Shown here: in pieces, positions 19,076-27,100 of the stretch
Layout: each line of letters opens with the position of its first letter
Numbering within the stretch: position 1 is the stretch's first letter
Origin: Bog-756 sp963741055
GTDB lineage: Bacteria > Actinomycetota > Acidimicrobiia > Acidimicrobiales > RAAP-2
NCBI GenBank assembly: GCA_963741055.1
Contig: CAVUGU010000008.1
Coordinates: 33,476 to 97,475 of the forward strand
Length of the DNA: 64,000 nucleotides
Direction: 5' to 3'
The notes under the pieces: generated by a model
Database searches by the model: none
Told to the model about the DNA's origin: nothing
The model's input: only the letters and a program-made list of their open reading frames with translations
Position numbers and translations under genes: made by a program

Positions 19076-20290
19076 ATGGAGACCATGGAACCGCCCGGCC
19101 CGTCCGTGGGGTCGAGCATGGAACCCGAAGATCTGGCCGCTGCGTTCATGGATCCGGCGGTGGCCGCCGAACCGCAGCCCTTCTACCGTGAGGCGCGGTC
19201 GGTGGGCGCGGTCGTTCCCGGCACCTTCGGGCAGCAGATCGTCCGTCGCACCGCGGTCGAGTACGCGCTCGGCCATCCCGAGGAGTTCTCCTCGGGGATG
19301 GAGGCGGTGGATCTCGGCCAGTCGGTGCCGCTGATCCCCTTGCAGGTCGACCCGCCGGAACATCGCAAGTACCGCCGGCTGCTCGATCCGATCTTCGCCC
19401 CGAGATACATGAACGTGCTCGAACCCGACATCGCCCGGTGGATCAACGAGCGGATCGACACCTTCATCGACGACGGCTGTTGCGACTTCGCCGCCGACTT
19501 CGCGGTGCCGCTGCCCTCCTCGGTCTTCCTGCGGCTGGTCGGTCTGCCACTCTCCGAGCTCGAGATGTTCCTCGAGATGAAAGACGGCATCCTGCGTCCC
19601 CTGGGGAACGACCTCGACGAGATCAAGGTCAACCAGCAAGTCGCCGCACGCCGGATCGAGGAGTACTTCGCCGAGCAGATCGCCGATCGCCAGAAGAAAC
19701 CGCGTGACGACCTCCTCAGCATGTTCCTCAGCGCCGAGGTGGACTCGGAGCGCCTGACGGTCGAGGAGATCCTCGGCATCTGCTTCCTTTTCATCATTGC
19801 CGGACTCGACACCGTCACCGACTCGCTCGAGTGCTTCATGGCGCGACTCGCCCAGCACCCCGACGAGCGACGCCAGCTGGTCGAGGATCCCGAGATCATC
19901 CCCACGGCGGTCGAGGAGCTGCTGCGCTGGGAGACCCCGGTCACCACGGTCGCCCGGGTCGCCACCCGCGACCTCGAGCTCGAAGGGTGCCCGATCCACA
20001 AGGGCGAGTCGATCGGCGTGATGATCGGCTCGGCCAACACCGACGAGGTCGCGATCGAGGGCGCCGACGAGGTCGATCTCACTCGTGGGGTCAACCGGCA
20101 CCTCGCCTTCGGCGGTGGCATCCATCGCTGCCTCGGTTCGAACCTGGCGAGGGTCGAGCTCCGCATCGCCATGCGCGAGTGGCACCGGCGGATTCCCGAG
20201 TACTCGCTCGAGCCGGGTGCCGAGCTCGTCTACCAGATGGGGCTCCGGCAGATCGACACGCTTCCGCTGGTGTTCGACGGAGCGCAGTGA
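19076..20290 (+). CDS. Cytochrome P450
   Basis: About 404 residues, soluble bacterial class I type. The I-helix oxygen-activation motif AGLDTV is near residues 242-247, the K-helix ExxR (ELLR in EELLRWETPV) near 280 and the heme-binding loop FGGGIHRCLG near 345-354 with the proximal Cys. The I-helix has Asp at the acidic position. A Met-rich N-terminus allows several starts; ATG 19076 has ggggg upstream. P450s of this type need a ferredoxin and a reductase; 3Fe-4S ferredoxins are encoded at 24306 and 61092, but no reductase is seen. Lying between an enoyl-CoA isomerase and two acyl-CoA dehydrogenases, it may hydroxylate a lipid, steroid or terpenoid being degraded. Confidence 0.9.
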   Translation: METMEPPGPSVGSSMEPEDLAAAFMDPAVAAEPQPFYREARSVGAVVPGTFGQQIVRRTAVEYALGHPEEFSSGMEAVDLGQSVPLIPLQVDPPEHRKYRRLLDPIFAPRYMNVLEPDIARWINERIDTFIDDGCCDFAADFAVPLPSSVFLRLVGLPLSELEMFLEMKDGILRPLGNDLDEIKVNQQVAARRIEEYFAEQIADRQKKPRDDLLSMFLSAEVDSERLTVEEILGICFLFIIAGLDTVTDSLECFMARLAQHPDERRQLVEDPEIIPTAVEELLRWETPVTTVARVATRDLELEGCPIHKGESIGVMIGSANTDEVAIEGADEVDLTRGVNRHLAFGGGIHRCLGSNLARVELRIAMREWHRRIPEYSLEPGAELVYQMGLRQIDTLPLVFDGAQ

Positions 20291-20346
20291 GCGCACTCCA
20301 CCGATCGACGGAACTCGCCACGGGTCACTCTTCACCGGACTGAGCA

Positions 20347-21483
20347 GTGGATTTCGTTCTGAACGACGAGCAGCAGCTGCTGCGCGAGACGACGGCCAAA
20401 TTCCTCGACGACACCTGCCCGCTCGCCGAGGTCCGCCGGATCGCGGAGGAAGAGCCCGCCGGCTTCGACCGAGACTGGTGGCGCCAAGGCGCCGAGCTCG
20501 GCTGGACCTCGATGCTCGTCCCCGAGGAGCTCGGTGGCGGCTGCGTGTCGGGTGGTCCGCTCGCCGATCTCTCCCTCGTGGCGGAGGAGATGGGGCGGCG
20601 GGTGACGCCCGGACCGCTCGTCCCGACCAACGTGGTGGCCGCGGCGATCGCCCGGTCGGGTTCGCCCGTCCACCACAAGCAGCTGACCGGCCTGTTGAGC
20701 GGCGAGACCGTCGCCACTTGGTGGCCGGGGTCGGCACTCTCCGGCTTCGGGGCGAGCAGCGGCCGCGAGACGGAGCTCCGCGCGGTCCGTGGGAGCGACG
20801 GGTACGTGGTGGAGGGGACGACCGGTCCGGTGGAGGCCGCCGCGGAGGCGGACCAGCTGCTGGTCGTCGCCCGCTCGGACGAGGGCCTCGTCCAGCTCCT
20901 CGTCGCCGCAGGGACGCCCGGGCTGTCCGTCCGGCCGGCGGGGAGCATCGATCTGGTCCGTCGGTTCGCCGTCCTCGCGTTCGACCACGTCGAGGTCGGG
21001 GCCGACGCCGAGCTCGGGGGGGCCGGCACCGCCGAGGCGGACATCGAGCGGCAGCTCCACGACGTGGCCGTCCTGCAGTGCGCGGAGATGGCCGGGGCGG
21101 CCGATCGTGTCTTCGAGTTCACCGTCGCCTACGCAGAGGAGCGGTACTCCTTCGGCAGGCCCCTCGTCTCCTACCAGGCGCTCAAGCACCGCTTCGCCGA
21201 CATGAAGATGTGGCTCGAGGCGAGCCACGCGACGAGCTCTGCCGCGGCGCGAGCCGTCGACTCGGGTTCCGAGCACGCCCCGGAGCTGATCAGCGTGGCC
21301 AAGGCCTACGTCGGCGACCGCACGCCGGCGATCCTGCAGGACTGCGTGCAACTCCACGGTGGGATCGGGGTGACCTGGGAGCACGACCTCCACCTGTACC
21401 TGCGGCGGGTGATCCAGGACCGATCGCTCTTCGGGACCCCGAGCGACCACCGCGAGCGGATCGCCGCGATCGTGGGGGAGTGA
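20347..21483 (+). CDS. Acyl-CoA dehydrogenase, short subunit-like
   Basis: 378 residues with GTG start. N-terminal helical domain (FVLNDEQQLLRETTAKFLDD), a middle beta domain poorer in conserved FAD-binding motifs than its neighbour, and a C-terminal helical domain with RYSFGRPLVSYQALKHRFAD and LHGGIGVTWEHDLHLYLRR. This pattern is that of subunits of alpha2-beta2 acyl-CoA dehydrogenases of mycobacterial steroid catabolism, in which two different polypeptides share FAD sites. It lacks the FSEP(S/G)AGSD-type loop found in the next gene, 3 bp downstream, which supports a heteromer made by the two; that is inference. It should dehydrogenate an acyl-CoA to the 2-enoyl-CoA. Confidence 0.85.
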   Translation: MDFVLNDEQQLLRETTAKFLDDTCPLAEVRRIAEEEPAGFDRDWWRQGAELGWTSMLVPEELGGGCVSGGPLADLSLVAEEMGRRVTPGPLVPTNVVAAAIARSGSPVHHKQLTGLLSGETVATWWPGSALSGFGASSGRETELRAVRGSDGYVVEGTTGPVEAAAEADQLLVVARSDEGLVQLLVAAGTPGLSVRPAGSIDLVRRFAVLAFDHVEVGADAELGGAGTAEADIERQLHDVAVLQCAEMAGAADRVFEFTVAYAEERYSFGRPLVSYQALKHRFADMKMWLEASHATSSAAARAVDSGSEHAPELISVAKAYVGDRTPAILQDCVQLHGGIGVTWEHDLHLYLRRVIQDRSLFGTPSDHRERIAAIVGE

Positions 21484-21486
21484 GCG

Positions 21487-22752
21487 ATGGCTGAAGAGAC
21501 CGTGACCGAGGACGTGGAGACGTTCCGGCTCCGCGCGCGTGGCTGGCTGGCCGAGCACATGCCGCGCCTTCCGGAGGGACTGGAGAACCGCGACCTCCAG
21601 TTCGAGGACGAGATGGGTGAGCGGGCGAGACGCCTGCAGCGCACCCTTTACGACGGGGGCTTCGCCGGCATCTGCTTCCCGGTCGAGTACGGCGGACTCG
21701 GGCTGACCCGAGCTCATCAGCGGGCGTTCACCCAGGAGTCGCTCGGGTACCAGATGCCCACACTCTTCAACGTCCCGACGTTGTCGATTCTGGCGGCGAC
21801 CCTTCTCGACTTCGGCACCGAGGCGCAGAAGCAGCGTCACATCCCCGGGATCCTGCGAGGCGACGAGCTCTGGGTGCAGTTCCTCTCGGAACCGAGCGGC
21901 GGTTCCGATCTCGCCGGCCTGGTGACCACGGCGACCCGGGACGGCGACGTGTTCATCCTGAACGGCTCGAAGATCTGGAGCTCGGGTGCGTTCCGCTCCG
22001 ACTACGCGCTCTGCCTGGCGCGCACCGATCCGCACGTGCGCAAGCACCAGGGCCTCACCATGTTCATCATGAAGATCCACCAGCCGGGTGTCGAGGTCCT
22101 CCCGATCAAGATGGTGAGCGGCGCATCGGAGTTCTGCCAGGAGTTCTTCGACGACGTGGCGATCCCGGTCGACGACGTGGTGGGCGAGGTCAACGACGGA
22201 TGGACCGTCGCCTCACGTCTGCTGTTCCACGAGCGGGATGCGGTCGGAGGCGGATCGCCCTACGTGAGCGGCGCGGTGGTCGGTGGGGGAGAACGCGCGA
22301 ACCAGCGGTACGAGTACGCGGAGCTCGCGCGGCGGGTCGGACGCTCGGAGGATCCGGTCGCCCGTCAGCTGGTCGCGGAGGCCCGCATCGGCGACCGGGT
22401 GTTCCAGCAGCTCACCGAGAGGGTGGCCGCCGGCATCCGCACCGGCGCTCTGCCGGAGACTGCGGGAGCGATCACCCGCTTGTTCGCCGCGACCAACTCG
22501 GAGCGTCATTTCGACACCGGGTTCGAGCTGGTCGGCGCCGCGGCCGGGGCGTGGGAGGAAGACGACCCGATCGAGCGGTTCGGCCGGCTCTATCTCACCC
22601 GGCAGGTGAACAGCCTCGGAGGCGGCAGCAGCGAGATGGCCCGCAACATCATCAGCGAGCGGGTCCTCGGCATGCCCCGCGAGTACGCACCGGACCGCGA
22701 CCGGCCCTTCGACGAGGTACGCCACAACGTCGCATCGACTCGGCACGACTGA
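21487..22752 (+). CDS. Acyl-CoA dehydrogenase, large subunit-like
   Basis: 421 residues from ATG 21487, 3 bp after the previous gene. Recognisable parts: FPVEYGGLGLTRAHQRAF, the FAD/substrate loop QFLSEPSGGSDLAGL, SKIWSSGAF, and a C-terminal LGGGSSEMARNIISERVLG that matches the G(T/S)SE-x-x-RN-I-I-x-ER ending of the family. It carries the FAD-binding features that the upstream partner lacks, so the pair likely forms one heteromeric flavoenzyme passing electrons to ETF. Same strand and tight spacing indicate cotranscription with the P450. Substrate unknown; size and motif set resemble FadE subunits for bulky CoA esters. Confidence 0.88.
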   Translation: MAEETVTEDVETFRLRARGWLAEHMPRLPEGLENRDLQFEDEMGERARRLQRTLYDGGFAGICFPVEYGGLGLTRAHQRAFTQESLGYQMPTLFNVPTLSILAATLLDFGTEAQKQRHIPGILRGDELWVQFLSEPSGGSDLAGLVTTATRDGDVFILNGSKIWSSGAFRSDYALCLARTDPHVRKHQGLTMFIMKIHQPGVEVLPIKMVSGASEFCQEFFDDVAIPVDDVVGEVNDGWTVASRLLFHERDAVGGGSPYVSGAVVGGGERANQRYEYAELARRVGRSEDPVARQLVAEARIGDRVFQQLTERVAAGIRTGALPETAGAITRLFAATNSERHFDTGFELVGAAAGAWEEDDPIERFGRLYLTRQVNSLGGGSSEMARNIISERVLGMPREYAPDRDRPFDEVRHNVASTRHD

Positions 22753-22952
22753 CGTTCGCAGATCCGGCGGGGTCGTGGCGGCGACCGCCTGGACGTAACT
22801 TTCTGGCACTCGTGCTCGGGATGCGACCGAAGACGGTACCGGAGCGGTCTGCAACCCGAAGAAGGAGTGGGTGACCCAGCCGGTCGCGGTGATCTCGTCG
22901 GCGATCGCAGTGGCGAGATCGACGGGAATCGCGAAGGAAGCCGTCCGGTCGG

Positions 22953-24155
22953 TCAGGCGGCCTCTTCGATCTTCATGATCCGGCCCAGGTTGCCACCCAT
23001 GATCTTCGCCACGACGTCGTGGGGGAGCGAGGAGAGCTCGTCGACGAAGCTGATCGGGTCGGCCATCCCCTCGGGATGGGGGAAGTCGCTCCCGAACAGC
23101 ACCCGGTCCGGCCCGAGGAGCCCGACCAGTCCGATCGGATCCTCCTCGTGGAAGGGGTGTACGTAGATGTTGCGCTTGAAGACCTCGACCGGATCCTCCT
23201 CGAAGGAGTGCGGGGAGGTCGCGTAGGCGTGCTCCAGGTCCCGGAGCAGCGGGCGCACCCAGTTGCTCCCGTTCTCGACCGGCGCGAAGGCGAGGTCGGG
23301 GAAGCGGGTGCAGAGCCCGTGGCCGATGAGCGACGCGACGGTGTCGGTGATCGGCCGGCTCTGGTGGCCGACGATGGTCTGAAAACCGGACACTCCCTTG
23401 AACGGCAGCATCTCGCCGTCGCTCACGCCTTCCCACTCGTTGATGTAGCGCTGGTAGCCGGAGTCGGAGGCGTGCATGCCCACCGGGATCCCCGCCTCCG
23501 AGACCAGCTCCCAGAAGGGGTCGAACTCGGGCAGCGCCGGCGAGCGCGGTCCGAGGAACCCGTACACCGGTGCGGGGCGGATGAGCACGATGCGGGCACC
23601 CCGCTCGAGCACCCACTCGAGCTCTTTGATCGCGTCGTCGAGGATGCCCATGTGGATGACCGGAGTCGGGAAGATCCGGTTCTCGTAGTTGAAGGTCCAG
23701 TGCTCGTGCATCCACTGGTTGAGCGCGTGGATCACCGTGTGGGTGGCCGGCGGATCACCCCGCAGGCGCTCTTCGAGCAGGCTGGCGAGTGTCGGCCACA
23801 TGAGCGCACGATCGATGCCGAGCTCGTTCATGAGCTCCAGCCGCGGCTCGGGGTCGTGGAAGGCCGGAAGCGAGCGGATCGGCTTGCCCAGGATCTCGCG
23901 ACGAGATTTGCCGTCGGGGTTGCCGTGCTTGAAGTACTCCTCCTGTGCCCCGGGCGCGGCGACCACCGAAAAGGTCGGGTTGGGGATGTACTCGCTGATG
24001 AGCCCTTTGACCGCGATCTTGGTACGGCCGTCCACCTCGACGTAGCGGATGAGCCCCGAGTACCTCTCGGGGAGGAACTTGGTGAAGGCGTCGGTGGTCT
24101 CGTACATGTGGTTGTCGGCGTCGAATACCGGGAAGTCCAGCTTCCGCGAGGCCAT
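22953..24155 (-). CDS. Amidohydrolase family protein (ACMSD-like TIM barrel)
   Basis: 400 residues. Metal-binding motifs of the amidohydrolase_2 group: DADNHMYE at the N-terminus (D-x-D-x-H variant of HxH), MHASD near residue 228, and FGSDFPHPEG near residue 360 (Asp ligand). The family includes decarboxylases (aminocarboxymuconate semialdehyde decarboxylase, resorcylate decarboxylase) and hydrolases. Many homologues lie beside acyl-CoA dehydrogenase genes in actinomycete lipid loci. ATG 24155 has a good ribosome site (aaggaggg). It is the only minus-strand gene in the 18-32 kb block; its 150-bp upstream gap to the divergent ferredoxin gene should contain promoters for both directions. Confidence 0.85.
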   Translation of the reverse strand: MASRKLDFPVFDADNHMYETTDAFTKFLPERYSGLIRYVEVDGRTKIAVKGLISEYIPNPTFSVVAAPGAQEEYFKHGNPDGKSRREILGKPIRSLPAFHDPEPRLELMNELGIDRALMWPTLASLLEERLRGDPPATHTVIHALNQWMHEHWTFNYENRIFPTPVIHMGILDDAIKELEWVLERGARIVLIRPAPVYGFLGPRSPALPEFDPFWELVSEAGIPVGMHASDSGYQRYINEWEGVSDGEMLPFKGVSGFQTIVGHQSRPITDTVASLIGHGLCTRFPDLAFAPVENGSNWVRPLLRDLEHAYATSPHSFEEDPVEVFKRNIYVHPFHEEDPIGLVGLLGPDRVLFGSDFPHPEGMADPISFVDELSSLPHDVVAKIMGGNLGRIMKIEEAA

Positions 24156-24305
24156 GGTGCCCTCCTTGTGTCCTGCGCTCTTCGGTCCGCTCCCGAGCGG
24201 GCCGACCCGGTCCGATCTACGCCCGACCGTGCGCGCCCCCTCGGCGTCTTTACGCTAACAGTCCTGGCCGGAGGACGAAAACGGGCCCCGCGCTACCATG
24301 CGGCG

Positions 24306-24497
24306 GTGCAGGTGATCGTGGATCGGGACCTCTGCGAGTCGAACGCGCTCTGCATGGACGCGGCGCCCGAGGTGTTCCTGGTGGGCGAAGACGACGTCTT
24401 GGAAGTCCTCGATCCCTCGCCGGACGAGGCTCTGCGCCCGAAAGTGGAGGCGGCGATCCGCGCCTGCCCGAAGATGGCGCTGTCGCTCGCCGAATGA
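24306..24497 (+). CDS. [3Fe-4S]-type ferredoxin
   Basis: 63 residues from GTG 24306. The cluster ligands are Cys in DLCESNALC (C-x5-C) and the distal CP in RACPKMAL; the middle Cys of a 4Fe-4S site is replaced, the arrangement of P450-associated 3Fe-4S or mixed ferredoxins. APEVF after the second Cys is also typical. It would carry electrons in the cytosol, with the P450 4 kb upstream as the obvious partner, though the amidohydrolase between them is on the other strand. The CoA ligase starts 18 bp downstream, so it probably heads the operon that runs to 32.6 kb. Confidence 0.9.
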   Translation: MQVIVDRDLCESNALCMDAAPEVFLVGEDDVLEVLDPSPDEALRPKVEAAIRACPKMALSLAE

Positions 24498-24515
24498 CGG
24501 TCACGAGATGACGGC

Positions 24516-26030
24516 ATGAGCGCGACTCCACCTGGCGACGGCATCCCGTACGGCACCCGGATCGACCAGATGGCCGACCTGCACGGCGACTCGACCGCCG
24601 TCGTCTTCGCGAGCGAGGACGGGAGAGAGCGAACCCTCACCTGGCGGGAGATCGCCCGTCGGTCGAACCAGCTCGCCCATGTCTTCGCCGGGCGCGGGCT
24701 CGGAGTGGGCGACCACCTCGCAATCTGTCTCCGCAACTCCCCCGAGCACCTGTTGTGCTCCTTCGCCGGCTGGAAGGTCGGCGCCACCGTGGTTCCCATG
24801 CGATGGGACCTCCCCGACTGGGAGCTCGATCGACTCCATGCGGTGCTCGAGCCGACGCTGGCGATCGACGGGACCAACCTCGACGACCTCCTCGAGGAGA
24901 GTCGCCATGCGCGGGAGGACCCGCTGCCCGAGGTGGTGTCCCCCCGCGGCTGGGGGGTGTGCAGCTCGGGATCGACCGGTGCCCCGAAGGTGATCGTGCA
25001 GAAGAACCCGGCACTGTTCTTCCCGGCGATCAGCCCCACCTCGTCGGTCGTGGCGTCCTTCGGTCCGATGGACCCCGAGCAGCGGGTCCTGTGTCCCGCG
25101 CCCCTGTACCACACCAACGGAGTCACCGCCTTCCGGAACCTGCTGACCGGCGATCCGATCGTGCTGATGGAGCGGTTCAACGCCGAGCTCGCCCTCGACC
25201 TCATCGAGCGGCACCGGATCACCGGGTTCATCGCGGCGACTCCGATGCTCCAGCGCATGGCCCAGGCTCCCGGCATCGAGGACCGCGACCTCTCGAGCCT
25301 GAGCTGGGTCCAGCAAGGGGCGGCGGCACTGCCTCTCTGGCTCGGTCGCTTCTGGATCGAGCTGGTCGGGCCGGAGCACTTCTTCATGTCGTACGGCGCG
25401 TCGGAGACCATCGGCATCGTGGTCTGTCGCGGCGACCAGTGGCTCGCTCACCCGGGAACACTCGGCAAGGGCCTCAACGACACCGAGATCCGGGTCCTCG
25501 GCCCCGACGGCGAAGACCTGCCGCCGGGTGAGATCGGCACCATCTATCTGCGCCAGGGCGCGGGGCCGCTCGCCACCTACCTCGGGAAGGACGTGGCACC
25601 GATGGAGTCGACCGAAGACGGTTTCTCCTCGGTCGGCGACCTCGGCTGGCTCGACGAGGACGGTTTCCTCTACATGGCCGACCGACGGGTCGACATGATC
25701 GTCACCGGCGGGGTGAACGTCTTCCCGGCCGAGGTCGAGGCGGCCTTGAGCGGGCACCCGGGCATCGCCGACGTGGTGGTGGTCGGTCTTCGCGACCCGG
25801 CGTGGGGCCGACGGGTGCACGCGATCGTCCAGCGAGGTGCCCCCGACCTCGCTGCAGAAGACGTCGTCGCCTTCGCAAAGGAGCGTCTCGCTCCCTACAA
25901 GGTGCCGAAGACCGTCGAATTCGTCGAGTCGATCCCGCGCACCGAGGCGATGAAGTTCAACCGCGCCGCGCTCGTTGCGGAACGAGAGGACCCCGAGGTC
26001 GGGCAAGACGCGCCGATCGGTACCAACTGA
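24516..26030 (+). CDS. AMP-forming acyl-CoA synthetase/CoA ligase
   Basis: 504 residues. The P-loop-like phosphate-binding motif is CSSGSTGAPKV, followed by PLYHTNG, the adenine-contacting MSYGASE, SVGDLGWLDEDGFLYMADR (hinge Asp/Arg region) and MIVTGGVNVFPAEVEAAL; the C-terminal catalytic Lys is probably that in RTEAMKFNR. This ANL-fold enzyme activates a carboxylate through an acyl-AMP and transfers it to CoA. A methionine replaces the usual Gly before the Lys (G-K context), which is mildly unusual. It follows the ferredoxin by 18 bp. Substrate class (fatty, cyclic, aromatic) cannot be told. Confidence 0.9.
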   Translation: MSATPPGDGIPYGTRIDQMADLHGDSTAVVFASEDGRERTLTWREIARRSNQLAHVFAGRGLGVGDHLAICLRNSPEHLLCSFAGWKVGATVVPMRWDLPDWELDRLHAVLEPTLAIDGTNLDDLLEESRHAREDPLPEVVSPRGWGVCSSGSTGAPKVIVQKNPALFFPAISPTSSVVASFGPMDPEQRVLCPAPLYHTNGVTAFRNLLTGDPIVLMERFNAELALDLIERHRITGFIAATPMLQRMAQAPGIEDRDLSSLSWVQQGAAALPLWLGRFWIELVGPEHFFMSYGASETIGIVVCRGDQWLAHPGTLGKGLNDTEIRVLGPDGEDLPPGEIGTIYLRQGAGPLATYLGKDVAPMESTEDGFSSVGDLGWLDEDGFLYMADRRVDMIVTGGVNVFPAEVEAALSGHPGIADVVVVGLRDPAWGRRVHAIVQRGAPDLAAEDVVAFAKERLAPYKVPKTVEFVESIPRTEAMKFNRAALVAEREDPEVGQDAPIGTN

Positions 26031-26145
26031 CCAGCGTCGCGCGGGCCACGAGGAGCCCAGGCGAGGTATAGCGTGGCCGAGCCGGCCGGAGAGGTCTGCG
26101 ACGGGCCCGGTCCGGTGAGCACAGAACAAGGGAAGTGAGCGAGTC

Positions 26146-27075
26146 ATGCCCGACGGCACACACGACTTCAAGTACGTCAGCTACGAGGAGCTCGACGGGG
26201 GCGCGATCGCCCGAATCATGCTCAACCGGCCCGACACCCGAAACGCCCAGAACCGCGGCATGTTGGTCGAGCTCGACGAGGCCTTCCAGCGGGCCGAGGA
26301 GGACGACACGGTCCGGGTGGTGATCCTCGGTGGCGTCGGCCCGCTCTTCTCCTCCGGTCACGACATGGGCTCGAAGGAGGCCAGGGCCGAGTGGATGCCG
26401 GGTCCCGACCAGCACCCTTCCGCCACCATGAACGGCGGCACCCGCAAAGGCGCCGAGTCCCGCATGCTCCAGGAGTGGCACTACTACTTCGAGAACACGC
26501 TGCGCTGGCGGAACCTGCGCAAGATCACCGTCGCACAAGTACAGGGAACCGTCTACGCGGCGGGTCTCATGCTCATGTGGGCGTGCGACCTGATCGTGGC
26601 CGCCGACAACGTCTACTTCGCCGACGTGGTCGGGACACGGCTCGGGATGTGCGGCGTCGAGTACTTCGGGCACCCGTGGGAGTTCGGGCCGCGCCGGACG
26701 AAGGAGCTGATGCTGACCGGGGACGCGATCGACGTGCACGAGGCACACCGGCTCGGGATGGTCTCCAAGGTCTTTCCGGTCGACGACCTCTCCGAGCGCA
26801 CCCTCGAGTACGCGCGGCGCATCGCGCAGCTGCCCACCATGACCGCCTTGTTGATCAAGGAAGCGGTCAACCAGACCGTCGACAACATGGGCTTCTACAA
26901 CTCGCTGCAGTCCTGCTTCACGCTCCATCAGCTGAACCACTCTCACTGGGCGGAGATCCACGAGAGCAAGTACCCCGTCGCCGAGGTCGACGACGGCATA
27001 CCGAGCTGGCGCGAGGCACCGCCGGTGCGGCTGTCGGTCGAGGACGCGGTGGAGGGGCCGGTTCCCGCGAAGTGA
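26146..27075 (+). CDS. Enoyl-CoA hydratase/isomerase family protein
   Basis: 309 residues, crotonase fold. The first oxyanion strand is FSSGHDMG, the second VQGTVYAAGLMLMWACD. Neither of the two catalytic Glu positions of rat crotonase is kept (AAGLMLM; FADVVGTRLGM), while HPWEFGPRRTKELMLTGD, common in mycobacterial EchA relatives, is present. It also has a ~25-residue insert (residues ~75-105) after the first oxyanion motif. It therefore belongs to the superfamily but may hydrate, isomerise or hydrolyse. Start ATG 26146 lies 115 bp after the ligase stop on the same strand, so it may have its own promoter or belong to the same transcript. Confidence 0.85.
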   Translation: MPDGTHDFKYVSYEELDGGAIARIMLNRPDTRNAQNRGMLVELDEAFQRAEEDDTVRVVILGGVGPLFSSGHDMGSKEARAEWMPGPDQHPSATMNGGTRKGAESRMLQEWHYYFENTLRWRNLRKITVAQVQGTVYAAGLMLMWACDLIVAADNVYFADVVGTRLGMCGVEYFGHPWEFGPRRTKELMLTGDAIDVHEAHRLGMVSKVFPVDDLSERTLEYARRIAQLPTMTALLIKEAVNQTVDNMGFYNSLQSCFTLHQLNHSHWAEIHESKYPVAEVDDGIPSWREAPPVRLSVEDAVEGPVPAK

Positions 27076-27100
27076 GCTGACCGGCAACGGGCATCTCTCT

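Noticed and set aside
18205..19191. 328-residue enoyl-CoA hydratase overlapping the P450 start
   Set aside because: The last ~65 residues are low-complexity and overlap the P450; a shift near 18980 gives the normal family ending and stop at 19006.
22756..22950. Coding-like minus-strand stretch (SFAIPVDLATAIADEI...) after the amidohydrolase
   Set aside because: No start codon or ribosome site, overlaps the amidohydrolase end in another frame and no recognisable family; could be a remnant but not supportable.
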